Part shown: in pieces, positions 46,640-59,674 of the stretch
Layout of the letters: each line of letters begins with the position of its first letter
Numbering within the stretch: the first letter of the stretch is position 1
Source of the DNA: Cryptomeria japonica
Taxonomy: Eukaryota > Streptophyta > Pinopsida > Cupressales > Cupressaceae
DNA: 64,000 nt
Direction: 5' to 3'
Assembly (NCBI RefSeq): GCF_030272615.1
Contig: NC_081411.1
Coordinates: 161,174,089-161,238,088, forward strand
Notes under the pieces: model-generated
The model's database searches: none
Seen by the model: the letters and a program-made list of their open reading frames with translations, nothing else
Told to the model about the DNA's origin: nothing
Translations under genes and position numbers: made by a program

Positions 46640-48237
46640 TGGCTTGGGGTTCTTTAGTCACGAGGGCAACTTCTGAGACCATGGTCTCTGATTCTACAAT
46701 TGACACAAGCGGATAGAGATATTATTGAGAGATGTGGGTTGTCCTCTTTGTTGGACATGCCTCAGTATATCATTAACCAGGGTTTATTGACAACATTGGC
46801 AGAGAGGTGGCACAATGACACCAACACCTTTCACTTGGCTACGGGCGAGATTACAGTCACTCCAGAGGACTATTATCGGATTCTACAGATCTCTATGGTA
46901 GGGGCACTATTGTCTTATGAGCAAACCAAACAGGGTGGGACAAAGGTGCTTCGCTAGATTTTTCATGATGATCTGATTTGTGGGTATGAGATCCCTTGGC
47001 AGGAGTTCATAGATTTTGATTATGCCCCACTACCATCAGTACTGGCAGGTTTTGTAGGTGGCTTCTTGTGTCCCGACCATAGGTCAAAGGGACTGGCAGT
47101 GGGATAGGGATTGGTTCTTGAGGATATGGTGACATAGGGTCATCGGTTTGCATAGGGGTCCTACATGTTGGCCCATTTGTAGAGAGATTTGCATCAAGTG
47201 GTGTACTTAGGATACAACAATCTATCAGTCGGTTTCAAATTATTACAGGTGTGGGCTTGGGAGCACATTCCTACAGCGAGGCCACTTGCAGACAGGGATA
47301 GGCCAGTTGATCGTGCTTATGTTTATGGATATACAGGGATAGTTGTCCAGCATAAGTTGGGCAAGCTAGAGCATTGGAGGAGGGTGCTGGATGACATTGA
47401 TACAGTTATTTGGAGACCGTATATGGAGTGTGAGGTGTGGGATGAGGATGGGCTAGAGATTCCCTATGTATATATGTCACAATTCCTAATAGGGCAGACA
47501 CCTTTTGTGATTGAGAGGCTCTTGCACAACCGAGTTCAGTGGGCAGTATGGTTGACAAAAGGGTATACCATAGGGAGCATGCTTATATGCTTGTCAAAGG
47601 TAGGATGTGCCAAAGTGGGGTCTGACTATTGATAGTGTTGCGGCAGTGGAGGAGTACATACTTTTGGTCGGACTAATATGGGACTATGCCTACGGGGTGG
47701 TAGATGCGATGATGATGGAGGAGTTTGTAGCGCTCTTTGTGGCCCATGTTGTGGCATGAATATTAGATCCAACAGAGATGATTCCTGCTTTTGATGATGA
47801 TGAGGATGAGTAGCTTGATAGGCTAGGGAGATAGAGAGATGAGGGAGAGGAGCTGGAGGAGGGATATGGGGATGGTGGAGGAGATGATGGGGGAGATTGG
47901 AGGGGAGGTGGTCGAGGGAGATGTGGAGATAGAGGAGGGAGAGGAGATAGAGGGAGGAGAGGAGATAGAGGAGGGGATCAAGGATATAGAGGGAGGAGAG
48001 GAGATAGAGGAGGGGATGGAGGAGATAGAGGGATGAGAGGAGATAAAGTAGTGAAGCGAGAAGTTGATGAGAGAGGGAGGCGAGGTTTGGTGGCTAGATT
48101 TGGTGGAGTGGGTGAGTTTATAGCAGTTGTGGGTGGGATGGATGAGTTTAGGTGGCTGACCCAGAGGAGGAGATCAGATGTGTTACTACCACCGACACCG
48201 AGGATAGGGATAGGGATAGGGGGTACCACGACATAGG
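46640..48237 (+). pseudogene. plant mobile domain (PMD) protein of transposon origin, with Arg/Gly/Asp-rich tail
   Basis: The frame from about 46700 reads IIERCGLSSLLDMPQYIINQ, LLTTLAERWHNDTNTFHL and GEITVTPEDYYRILQI, the start of a plant mobile domain (PF10536 type). After several in-frame TAGs it continues with LQVWAWEHIPTARP and VIWRPYM (47240-47430). A frame slip near 47610 is followed by IDSVAAVEEYILL, an acidic DDDEDE and an RGGRGDRGRRGD-type tail (47880-48040). PMD genes occur both as host MAIL1/MAIN silencing factors and as ORFs of retroelements; the repeats and decay here favour an element copy. The stops at 46955-47190 are TAG codons explainable from TGG, CAG or CGG. Confidence 0.7.
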
Positions 48238-48812
48238 TACCCCTCCAGATTTGGATACCCACCCATCGAGAGGATGCATAGATTAGGTCCTTATAGTTGT
48301 CAGTGCAGTAGCTACAGGCACATGTACTGGCCCAACAATGTCAGATTACGTAGATTACCATAGAGCGGGATATAGTGTTAGAGTGCTTAGGTCGAGCAGA
48401 GGCTCGAGCGGATAACCTGGAGAGAGGGGTGGCTAGTGGTTCTATGAGAGACACATTGAGAGAGATGTAGTATGCACACTAATACATTTGGTCTAGAATT
48501 CTGATGGAGGTTTCCGACGGAGAAGGTATATTGTGACCAAATTTGATATTTTTTTTTTAAAATGCATGACTTCGTTGGAATTCCGACGGTAATTTCACAT
48601 TTGGTTTCCATGGAGAAGGCATTAGAAATGAAATTTGTTTTTATTTTTAAAAGTGCCCGCGTTGGTCAAAATTTCGATGGCAATGGGCATGACCTAAAAA
48701 AAAAAGAAAAAAGAGGGCAAGTCATTTGTGCATTCAATCCCGCATAGGCTTCCGCGTCGAGCTCAACCCTTGACAAGATCAAACGACACACTCACCATTT
48801 GAGGTAGACTCT
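48238..48812. other. unclassified spacer
   Basis: No gene seen. Two TTCCGACGG/TTCCGACGGTAA words at 48510 and 48585 suggest a decayed short repeat; A-run at 48699-48720. Confidence 0.4.
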
Positions 48813-49030
48813 TCACCTTCATTTTGGATTTGGATAATATGAGGAATTGTTGAACTTCACCTTCATTTTGGATTTGCATAATATGAGGAATTGTTTAATC
48901 TTCACCTTCATTCATTGAATCTTTGCATTTGCATAATATTTGCATGAGGAATTTCGGATTTGCATAATATTTGCATGAGGAATTTCGGATTTGCATAATG
49001 TTTGGATAAGGAATTTCAGAATTTCGGATT
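48813..49030. repeat. two small tandem repeats
   Basis: A ~44-bp unit (CTTCACCTTCATTTTGGATT ... ATATGAGGAATTGTT) occurs twice at 48813-48900, then a ~31-bp unit (GGAATTTCGGATTTGCATAA.. TTTG.AT.A) about three times at 48930-49030. Confidence 0.75.
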
Positions 49031-49039
49031 TGAATCTTT

Positions 49040-49899
49040 ACCATGACAGGGGAAAGAGGTTACAATAGGTTTCCCTAGAAGCCATCTCCTCTAGGCCCAA
49101 GGGCAGTACGCTTTGTAACCCTTTGCCCACATAGAACCATCACCATACCACTCTTGCAAGCCTACTTCCCTTCTACCATGGTTGGAAGTACTCAAAAAGT
49201 ATGAAAGATTCTAGTATCAGACATATACTTAGCATAAAATAAATAAGTTGCAAAATTTCACAAATTAGAGGGTGAACCCTGGTAACACTAGACTAATCGG
49301 CAGTGAGACCTTGTGGTTTGATTGCGAGATGCTTCCCCAACAAGATCAGATTGATACTGGATTGGGTAATAACGGAACCACCAACAATGCATTTCTCAAT
49401 GATTAGTGTGTAGAAGTATATTCATTAATCCAACATCCATTCTATTATATACAAAGGAATTCATACCAAATAGTATTAATTAATCAATCTGTTTTATATT
49501 CAGTGCCTGATCAAGTAATAAGTGATTGGTTTGATGATCTTCTAACTGTTGGGAGTGCACTACTTATATCTCTTCATTGGGTATAGAAGTGGTGACCACT
49601 CAATAAGGGGTGATTGTTGGAGTGGTGGGGTCCCCTCCTAAACAATGATGTCTCCTCCTAACAATTGGCATGCCTCTTCATATTATTACACACCCTTAAT
49701 ATGTTATCACTCTTAAATATTCACCATCGCTAGAGATTAATGGTGAGGGTTGATATTTATTGTCTTTGATCCATATAAGCTTAACTATAGTAAATCAATG
49801 ATTTCCTCCATGAAATTGTGAAGTCTTACCATGTAAGACATTTTCATCATTTGGACCTTCCGTGAAGAAATGTTAGTTGTTCAAATCGGGGGCATCACA
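49040..49899 (-). repeat. Gypsy 3' LTR (left boundary uncertain)
   Basis: The minus strand begins TGTGATGCCCCCGATTTG immediately after a purine tract, the usual start of a group of plant Gypsy LTRs. No second LTR was found in the window. The left end near 49040 is estimated only from the change of sequence. Confidence 0.5.
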
Positions 49900-49916
49900 G
49901 TCCTCCCCTCCCAAAT
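49900..49916 (-). other. polypurine tract
   Basis: The minus strand reads ATTTGGGAGGGGAGGAC directly before TGTGATGCC. Confidence 0.65.
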
Positions 49917-50316
49917 TTTCTTGTCCTCAAGCAACTTTATGTTTAGATGATCAAATATATCAGCCCCCTCCCAACATTTGTAATATTAAGACAAGTTTTA
50001 TCTCATCAATTGTAATCATGAGACAAAATAAGGGCAAACTTTCCATATATTGTCTAGAAGCATGCCACACATCTATGACCTTAAACATAATGTTCTCTTT
50101 TGAATAAATTCTTGTTTTTTTTAATTCTCTTAGTTGTTAAGTATCATTCTTGAAAATACATTAAGCATGACCCACGTATGAAGTATAAACATGCCAATAT
50201 ATGTACCATTATTAGATCCTTCTTATTTAGTAGATTGCATTCACTCTTTACTTAACGATGAAACCTTGAGGTTCCATGAAGAGGTTTCTTTTGTCATACT
50301 TATGAGGGTGTTGTGA

Positions 50317-51120
50317 TTATTGGATTGGTTCCTCCACAAAACTCCATTCTTCAATTGTCCCCTCTTCTTTTGATGGGATTATCTTATGGTCTCCTTCACC
50401 ATATCTTTCTTTTTTTCTCAGGTTTCCTTTTTGTTTTTCATTGGATATTGCCTCTATTTGTCGTAGTTGGCCCCCACATATATGTCCTAGTTTCCATTTT
50501 TCTTTGCATTTATAACACAAGTTCTTTCTTTAAAGATTCCTTGCATTACATTTATGCCTGGGTGCCCATGGATATTTGCACATAAAAACACATCTTTCCC
50601 TCTTCTATTTCATCTTGTTTACAAGTGTTTCCTCTTTGCCATTTCTTCCTGCAATAAAAAAAGAGGCCTCTCTTCCTTAGTTCTTCTCATTTGTCATGAG
50701 AGAGTTTCATATTCTTGTGAGTTTCATATACTGTTGTGACTAGATCGTGAGTTTCCACGAGCCATAAAACATAAAATTTTGTCAAGGCATAAATAATTTT
50801 CAAGTCCAAAACTAGATAAAATATCAAACTAGGTTACACATCTTAATCTTCTTCATTTTCTTTTTGTTGATCTTTCTGGTTCTTTTCTTCCTCTTCAACA
50901 TCTCCCTCTTCATTAACCTTCTTCTTTCCCTTGTCTTTATCCACCTTCTTTGGCTTTGTTCAGCTATCCTAATAGGAGTCAAATGGCTATCCCAATGAGG
51001 GGGAAATTCTTTCCCAGCTAGTTGTATCATAGTTTTGATGTATAATTTCAAGGTCCCCGACTTCTTCATCCCTTCTCTTTTCATATTGATGTTCCTTGCT
51101 CTACTTGTTTTGAAAATCAA
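50317..51120 (-). pseudogene. Gypsy gag C-terminal fragment with zinc knuckle
   Basis: Minus strand: LAGKEFPPHWDSHLTPIRIAE and a highly basic RRWIKTRERR segment (50824-51120), a possible decayed knuckle (YCRKKWQRGNTC, ~50650), then CYKCKEKWKLGHIC (about 50475-50518). The C-x2-C-x-x-KW-x-x-GH-x-C form is that of chromovirus/CRM-type gag proteins. Only ~400 bases separate it from the PPT, so pol has been lost. Confidence 0.6.
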
Positions 51121-51283
51121 TCGTACTCTTCTTGGAATTTCTTGTCAATCTGTCTTAAATCCCATGGCCAAAAGTTTGCTTCTTGTACATCTTCTTTATA
51201 AATTGGAGTCCCTCCTTCAATCACATTCATGGACCTTTCAATGAGTAGCTTTAATGTGAAATCTATTTGTTCCACAATTAAGA

Positions 51284-51830
51284 TCAAAGTGAGTCTACAT
51301 ATAAACTAAGTAAGAACCCTCTCTTTCCTTTAGTAGACATGCTCATTCCTTCTCTTCCATAATAACCAATGGATGTTAGTAGACAACAAAAGCCAAAACA
51401 CATTAGAAACTTATCCACACCCGAAACAAAGCCCAAAAGAGTTTTAGACCAATAAGATTTAGTAATAGCCTTAGACCACATTTTCCTTATCCAATATTGC
51501 TAACATTCTCAAAAATTCTTTGTGTATGAGTAAGGATATTATACAAACCTTTAGCTTTAATCGTGAGAAGAGGGATCCCGTCAACCCACTTAATTTTAGG
51601 GATGAATTCACTTTCATTAACATTCTTGATAGGTTGTTTAATAAATTGAATATATTTAGTCAATGTAGAATAAGTTCTTTTACTCATAATACTCAAATTG
51701 AATTCTTCCTGAAGTAGTTCCCAAGTTTTTAATTGACTATTTATGAACAATTTTTCTGTATAGGTCACTCCAAGAGAAATAATTCCTTGACAATGAAGAT
51801 TTGGACTTACAACAATTAGAGAAATCTATA
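51284..51830 (-). pseudogene. LINE ORF2 C-terminal fragment
   Basis: Minus-strand NLHCQGIISLGVTYTEKLF, then LKTWELLQEEFNLSIMSKRT and IKWVDGIPLLTIKAKGLYNI resemble the segment between RT and zf-RVT of plant LINEs (KGI-x-x-L-x-DL ... W-x-x-L-x-x-x-F-x-L ... RTY). A reading MWSKAITKSYWSK follows. No RT core is present. Similarity is weak, so this is a tentative fragment. Confidence 0.45.
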
Positions 51831-54800
51831 AAATATAAAATAAATGAATAAAAAACAAATAGACAAATACATGAAAGACACAATTTACCTTGTATTTTAC
51901 CTTCTCATCTCACGGATTGAGTGGAATTAGAGGTATCCTTCCTCACTTGATTTTTTCCTTTAGTGTTGTGTAGTTGGGAGGAATGTGGTTACACAAACAA
52001 GTAGAATGATATTGAGATTATGATAGATTGGATAAAAAACAAACAACATGTAGGTAGAATAAGTATGTATAGATAGAAAATCTGACAACATACACAGCGA
52101 AGAATGAGCTAACTGGTTACAGGATCAACCTTTCACGGGTAGCATTGATGAGTTTTCTGTTCTCATTAGAAGATAGAGTAGGAGAGGCCATTGCCAAACT
52201 ATTTTTGTAGTTATCAACCACACCCCCTCTAACAGTGAGGTAGTTCCAAATAGTTACTTACCATTTTCATGTTTTATGTTAAGGTCTTTAGCTGGAAAAC
52301 CATCTTCCTTTTCTACTAATTTTTTTGTCTATTGTGTTTCCTTGCACATTTAAAAATATGTGTGAGAGTCATCTTGAACCAGTTCTAGGGAGGTATCTGG
52401 CAGAGGAAGTTTCATAACATTAGAGTTTGTGTTAATATGTTCCAAACATAAATGTAAATAAAAAATTGACAAATATACCTCAATTTTGAAATTCTTGGCA
52501 TGAAGTTCCACACAAACCTTAATGTTTCGAGAACATGTTAGTGTATGCTTTCATCATGGAAAAACATAATGTAGTTGATCATAACTGATGTAAAAAAGTT
52601 GTATCTTCGAATGCCTTGTTCCTTGATTATAGATCTATGCTCAATTGATTTGAATTGCTTGATTGAAAAATTGGTAGATGTGGGTTAGAGTTGATAGGGG
52701 TTTGAAATGAGAAATAGACTTATATCTATATGCAACTTGCACCTTTTCAAATTGAACTTTTGCAAAAGTCCAAATTTGGAGAGGAAATTCCTACTATTTG
52801 CGAATCCAACATTCATCTTTCAAATTTTAGGTCCAATTTCCATGAATAAGGGTTTCCAAGACCCTAGTCCTATAAAATTGAGCCATGAGGAACATCATGA
52901 ATAAGGGAATGAACCAAATTTATGGAAACATTCTCAAACCTAAGTACAATTAGGCATAAATAAGGAACAACCACTAAAGTGAGTCCAAACCTAGTGTATA
53001 TTTATAAAGGGATACAACTTATGATGCAATATTTAGCCCCCTCTTAGCAAGAGTATGAAATTATGCTCATGTACTCTTGGGAAAATATGGAGAAACCAAA
53101 TATTCTTTCACCAAGATATTGAAGAGTCAACATGACTACAAGTTTGGAAAGGTGGTAGCTTCCAAGACTTATGATATTGTCAATCTACAATATTGAGATA
53201 AAAGGGAAGTAAAAAGTGAGTAATATGAGTAACATTGGTAACACACATGGAGCATGCAAAACACAAAGTTATGACATTTAGAACGAGTAAGATTCATATA
53301 TTCTCACTAGGAACCATATCAAAAAGACAAGGCATAGATCTAGGACTAGTAAGATCCTTATATAGTTACTAGGAGTCATGTCAGAGACACATAAAAGCAT
53401 GATACCCAAGTTAGTAAGATCCTCTAATACTTAGTCATAGATACAATTCTAACAACAAATAGAGACCTAATTGTGAAAGTTTGAGGTCCATTGGGAAAAA
53501 AGTTGTCATATTGCCATGACAACTTTTGTATTTCTTCTAGAAACTTCTCAAAAATATGGTTGGAAAGTTAGTTTATGGTGGTTTGAGGTTGTAACCCACT
53601 TGGATGGGAATAAATAGGCCTTTGGCATGCCATCCAAGATATTTGCTTAATGAAATTGGGGTTTTATGTGCATTTTTTGACGTTTCGGTCTGATTCTCTT
53701 CATTTTTCATTGTGAAAATCATCATAATTTGATGGGAAGTCAATTGGATGTGGTAGAGCAATGACTTAAATTCATTTTTTCTTTTTGTGGCATTGAATTT
53801 CATTGTGTTTTAAATTAGATATCATAGTTTTTCCAAAAAATGTCAAAACCCTACCTAGTGTTTACCGAGAGGAGTAAATAAATGTATAGTTTGGTCTCCC
53901 ATGCATATAAATTCACCCAAATGTGTGGGAAGAAATTTTTTAATGCTATGTGCAGGGCTCCAAATTAGATTTGGTACATTTGGGCATGAGGACAGTCTGA
54001 TATCTGTATGTATCAGTCAGTAAAAGGCAGTAAGAGTGAAGAATTTGGTGGGAAGACCAAGCGATTGGTATTTTGAAGTGGTTGATGATAGAGATAGGGG
54101 TGAGGGGACCCTATGCAACCTTTGGAAGGGTTTTTATATCAAAACCAAATGAAATAGATTAAATTTCTATGATTGTCCTAAGGGTATTGATTGTCACAGT
54201 CATAGTTTTACTAGTGATATTGTTTTTGTTTTGACAGAGCTGTGTTTGTAAACCCAAGTGTGGACATGTAATGGAGTCATGAGATGTCTTAAGACTACAT
54301 CAATACTTAACAACAACATAGTGTGTAGGCACCTAAAATATGAAAGGACTACATATTGGAAGGCGTGTGTGATGATGCCATGAAAGGTTTGATATCCCTA
54401 TGTATCGGACTGAGAAAACCAGTGAAAGACAAAAAAAATGCATTGAGAAGGAAAAAGATTGAATTGCCTAATGTTTGTTGTTGAAGTGATGTGTGGGAAC
54501 CCTACCAATTCAAATACCTTGTTTTAGTTTCAAAGGGTGGAAAAAGAATAAGCATTTTATTTACCATCCTAATAGACCATCCATCATAACAATTATTACC
54601 AATATTGATGTGTGCGTTGCAAACAAAGTTCTAGAGGAAGGCTCTTTCTATTGTAATACCAAGTGAGTATTCATAGACCTTGTGTAGGGTCCTCCAAGCC
54701 TAAAGTAAGGAGTTTGGAGCCTACATACATTGATTTGGCCTTGTGGCCATCAATGAGTGCTGACCCAATAGGAGAAGTCTTGAGACTAACAATTTTGGAA

Positions 54801-55308
54801 GTGTGGCATTGTTGAGAGCCAACACTTATGTGTGAACCCCGTCTTCACCTATTATGATTATTTGCCATGATACTTGACCCTATCCTCATGGTGTTGGCTC
54901 AATTCATATTATTGTGTTTTGTTGAAGAAACATGATGTGAGAAGTTTGATGCAGAGGCAAGGGTAGAACTTAGTATTTCATATTAGGACAACAACCACGT
55001 CGATTAGGCAAATCAGATAAGGTCTCTCCAATGTTTAGGATACTGAATTCATAGTAGACACTCATGGATTACCCCAATTAGACATTAGTCAACTTAAGAT
55101 ATGATACACAAATTGCATAACACAAAGCCATTAGATATGTTTTCAGATGAAAAAGAAGAGTTAAATGGTTTTGGTTCAATGATGATAATTTCTATTTTCA
55201 AGTAATTTAATTTGGTATATTACACTGAAATGTGATTTCATAACTAACATTTCAACTTCTATATAACTAGTTCTATAGCCCAATTTTCTTGCCTGTGAAG
55301 AAAGACCA
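51831..55308. other. unclassified non-coding DNA
   Basis: 3.5 kb of AT-rich sequence without recognised domains. The few ORFs (for example 52707-52904 and 53573-53803) are short and match nothing I know. The right part may be the 5' non-coding end of the CACTA element, but no CACTA terminal repeat was identified. Confidence 0.45.
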
Positions 55309-58300
55309 TGTCAGACAATATCAGCGAACAACAAAATAAGGAGACAATTGCTAGATTGTGGTCTCTAACTTGAAAAGAAAAGGTGATGGAAAATATTATT
55401 GTCCCTGCAAAATTTGTAAGGGGTTAAAGACTAGAAGACTTCTAATCAAAATAGCTAAGAAACATTGTAGGCTATATGGTCACATTGAAGGTGGACATGA
55501 TTATCATCCATTGGTAAGTTTTTCATTATATCGTTTTAATAATTTATATACATAATAAATCACTTGATGATGAGATCATGATCATGGTTTATTTATGTTT
55601 ATCAATTTTATATAGGTCGAGCACCTTGGAGCACATGATATGGATCAACACAACTCAGAGAATATGGTTTTGGAAGTGGATGGACATGAAGGTGTGAATA
55701 TCAAAGCTGAAGATAATGATCCCATGGAAGATGACGATCATGAGCCACAAAACACAATTGAAGATGATGGTACAAATACATTGATCCATGACACATTTAG
55801 TACTCACGTAGCTGATCATGATGACGAAGATGACCTTGATGTTGTCCATGACATCCCTCTACCTAAGAAGGCATCTAAGGCCCTTTATGAAGGCTCACAG
55901 ACAACTCTTCTCTCCGCTATATTGTTGTTGGTGAACTTGAAGGCTATGAATGGATTATCCAACATAAGAATCTCACGTATGTTAAAGTATGTCATATATG
56001 TGATAATAAACTATGAATCATGTTGTACCATTTATATTCTTTATATTAACAAATTATATTTTTTTGTTGTAGATTGATAGGTGAGTTTTTGTTACCACCA
56101 TCAGATATTCTACCTCGCTCATACCGAGAATTATTTTCCATTATGAAAGATATTGGAATGGAGTATCAAGCAATAGATGCTTGTCCCAATGATCATATTA
56201 TGTATCACAAACAACATAAAGTTTGAATTGAATGCCCTAAAGGTCATATTAGTAGATATTGAATAGATCAAATAACAAAAATGGTTCCTCGCAAGGGTCT
56301 TCTCTATATTCCCATTATTCCACGTATGCAATGATTATTCAAGTGCACTAGCTTGGCACAATTTATGGATTACCATGCATGTAATAGAAGTCGAGATGAT
56401 ATTATTTGAATGCCTGTGGATGGTTCAGTATTTATGGACATAGAGGAAAAGTGGCCACACTTTAACGAAGAACCTCGTAATCTCAGGCTTTCATTGGCAA
56501 TGGATGGTGTCAATCCATTTGGAGAGATGAGATCTATTTACTTAGTGTGGCCTATTTTTGTTATCAACAATAACATTCCTCCATGGATGTCAATAAAGAG
56601 GGAGCACATAATTTTGGCAATGATTGTTCCAGGTATTTTATCATTTAAATATAGTTGTCTACATTTAATTATAAATATTGCAGTAAAATGGTCATAATAA
56701 TTATGTAATGTTTTTGTTCATTCAATTAGGTAAGTACCAAGTTAAAGATATGAATGTATATATCGAACCTCTTATCGACAAGTTGCTGGAGTTATGAAAT
56801 GGTGTCACTATGCATGATGTCTCTAGACCAATAGGACAAAGACAATTTCAATTTCATGTATTGCTTCTATGGACAATACATGATGCCCCAGGGCTAACAC
56901 ATTTTTGTGGTATGTTATAGTGTTTAAGTTGTGCATGAACATTATAATTCAAAAAATTATCATATTTAATCCAATTGTACATTATCTTGTAGGTCTTCAA
57001 ACAAAGGGAAAATTTGCATGTCCTATTTGTGGTCCAAAGATGAAATCTCGTCATTCAAAAAGTTTAGGAAAGAAGGTGTTTGATGAGTATAAGCACTTTC
57101 TCCACAAAAATTATAAGTATCAAAATACTGAAAACATCTTTTCAATGAGAAAGAAGGGAATACATCAAAGCCACGAAGAATGACACCTCACCTGTGGAAG
57201 TTGGAATATAATAGAAATAATCGTCAGGGTAATGCCATTCTATCTATTGGTTTGTCATAAAACATCTTTTCTATTTTGTTTTGTTTATTGATGATGTGAT
57301 TGATGATCATGAAGGTCGTGAAGGCATAAATGACCACCTTCCTAAGGGACTAAAAAGTTATCTACGACAATTTAGTAGGTTTCCCTACTACGAGCAGTTA
57401 CAAATTGTTCATTTGTTTGATACTATGCATATTGGAAAGAATATAACAGAGACATTATGGAAAATATTGGATGGAAGGCATGACAAAGAAAAAATTATCA
57501 AAATATGTAGTGGCATTCAGGATTCCAATCATGCAATGATACATGTCATTCAATCAAATAGCCATGGAGACCAGATTAATATAAGTGAGCTTCATTGGTT
57601 ATTAACGGACCAACAAAGAAATGCTATAAAAGAAGTCATGAAGAAAATTCGATTTCCCATAGGATTTGCTGCGAACATAAACAATCTCATATCAAAGAAA
57701 AGTGAATTTTGGCTAGGGATGAAAATGCATGATTGGCATACCTTCATTAAGGTAATTCATGTTCTTGTGTTTTTACTATGTATTTAAGTACTGTGCATAC
57801 GTGCACTTTTCATTGTATTATGTTAGAAAAAAATGAAAAGATAATTTTATAATTGTTACAGTATGTTCTACCTCTATCTTTCCAGATGACTTCGACAATA
57901 ATGTCAAGCAAGTCATATATGATCTTGGAAAATACATGAGGTAAGTAGTGATATTTGTTCAGTTCGTTGTATAGATATTATATTTGCTATTTGTTTTACT
58001 TGTTATGTAATATATTTTTCTGCATCTTGAGTATCTTGTAGGTGGTTGTCATGTAAAGAAATCCATAAAGACAATATAAACTATTGGAAGAGAAAAATTC
58101 CTCATTTAATGTGTGAAATACAAAAGTGTCTACCTCCAACTTTTTTCAATGCACAAGAACACTACCTCATACACCAAGTTGAGGAGATTGAATTGTGTGG
58201 ACCTATACACACTAGGTCAATGTGGATGGTTGAGAGGCACTTGAAATTTTTGAAGGCTTTAGTTCAGAAAAGAGCACATCTTGAGGGTTCTATGGTGGAG

Positions 58301-59438
58301 GGATATATGGTATACCAGACTATGGTGTACATTTCTAAATATCTTCCTAAGTTTGCAGCAAAGATCCACATGGATTGCATTTGGGATCCCAACCCAATTA
58401 ACAATTTCAAAGGGGAGTACTTGACGAGGAAAGGTAGATTGAGGAAAGTGAGAGGTAATTATAAGATGTTATTGTAGTTAATTAATTTTTAATATTCAAA
58501 ATAATATGGTTGTAAGACGTCTATTTATTTTTTGTACTGTTGGTCGAGAGTGGGATGCACTACATTTTTATATTGAAAACAATCTTGATTGGATGACAAT
58601 ATGGATTGAACATTGTCAACATTCTGGATGCACGTTAACATGGGAAGGTGTGGCTTCATTGGTTACAGAAGCTCATCGTAATGGAGATTCCAATGTTATG
58701 CAAAGGGAAATTGATTTAGCATATGGTTTAAGAGATAAACAGGCATGTATAAATTTATTGATCACCATATGTTTATCAACTCACAATGCAATAAATTTTA
58801 CATGTTTGACATATCGTAGGTCAAACACCACAACGATATGTGTTACAATGGTCATAAATTTTGCATAAAAAAGTTGGATGAGATGAAGAAAACTTGTGAT
58901 TCTGGCATCACTGCAATCTTTGAGGTGACAAATATTTCATCAAGAAATGACATACATCCTCAACAGTCTCAAAATCGATACTATGGCATTTTGGATGATA
59001 TACTTGAGTGTGACTTTAATTCCTTCAAATTAGTTTTGTTCGTCGTCAAATGGTACAGGCTATGATTGAATAAAAATGATCCTGATAGAACTGTTATTGA
59101 ACATGATAATGGGTTTACAATGGTAAATACAAGGTCATTTGAACCAGTTGGAGATGAGCCCTATGTTCTTCCAAGCCAATGTGAGCAAGTATTTTACTCA
59201 GAGGTTCCACATAAACCGGGTTGGTGATTTGTTGTTAGACATGATCCAAGAGGAAGGCTGATAAAGTATAATGTGATGGAAGAAGAAGATATCGAAGAAG
59301 TAGAAGATGAAGTAGATGATGATCACGATCGACAGTTTCTCAATGATGATGATGATGATGATGATGAAGAAGAAGAAGAAGAAGAAGAAGAAGAAGAAGA
59401 AGAAGAAGAAGAAGAAGAAGATGACAACGATGACGACA

Positions 59439-59486
<48 letters not shown>

Positions 59487-59538
59487 GTGATTGTGATGGT
59501 GATGATGGTGATGATGATGGTGAAGATGATGGTGGTGG

Positions 59539-59583
<45 letters not shown>

Positions 59584-59588
59584 CGATG

Positions 59589-59619
<31 letters not shown>

Positions 59620-59674
59620 CGATGATGACGACGACGATGTTGGTGATGACCTTGATGTTCATGATGATGAATGA
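55309..59674 (+). pseudogene. CACTA/En-Spm transposase (TNP2 family), multi-exon, decayed
   Basis: In order: Transposase-associated motif YYCPCKICKG (~55395); acidic linker; TNP2 core with SKALYEGS..LVNLKAMNGLS, DACPNDHIMYHK, RLSLAMDGVNPFGEMRS, WPIFVINNNIPPWMS, DVYIEPLIDKLLEL, GKFACPICGPKM and FDTMHIGKNI; DUF4218 (58046-58454: CLPPTFFNAQEHYLIHQVEE, AHLEGSMVEGYMVYQ); DUF4216-like C-terminus (NRYYGILDDILECDF, PYVLPSQCEQVFY). Introns at 55514-55615, 55987-56072, 56633-56729, 56910-56992, 57752-57861 and 57941-58041 restore the frame with GT-AG ends. Stops near 56224, 56260, 56332, 56407, 56796, 59064 and 59226 are all TGA where Arg or Trp is expected. The end is a long Asp/Glu run. It is a dead DNA-transposon gene. 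Confidence 0.92.
59338..59650 (+). repeat. (GAA)n and (GAT)n trinucleotide tract within the transposase C-terminus
   Basis: Runs of GAAGAA (59366-59420) and GATGAT (59440-59640) in frame with the DUF4216 part, encoding about 100 Asp/Glu residues. The antisense Ile/Phe-rich ORF is a mirror of this repeat. Confidence 0.95.

Noticed and set aside
45943-46706. Minus-strand ORFs of Lys/Ser/Ile repeats, or a CRISPR-like array
   Set aside because: Repeats are adjacent without unique spacers; it is a minisatellite whose unit happens to lack stops.
53573-53803. 76-codon minus-strand ORF
   Set aside because: No domain, no neighbours, ordinary chance length.
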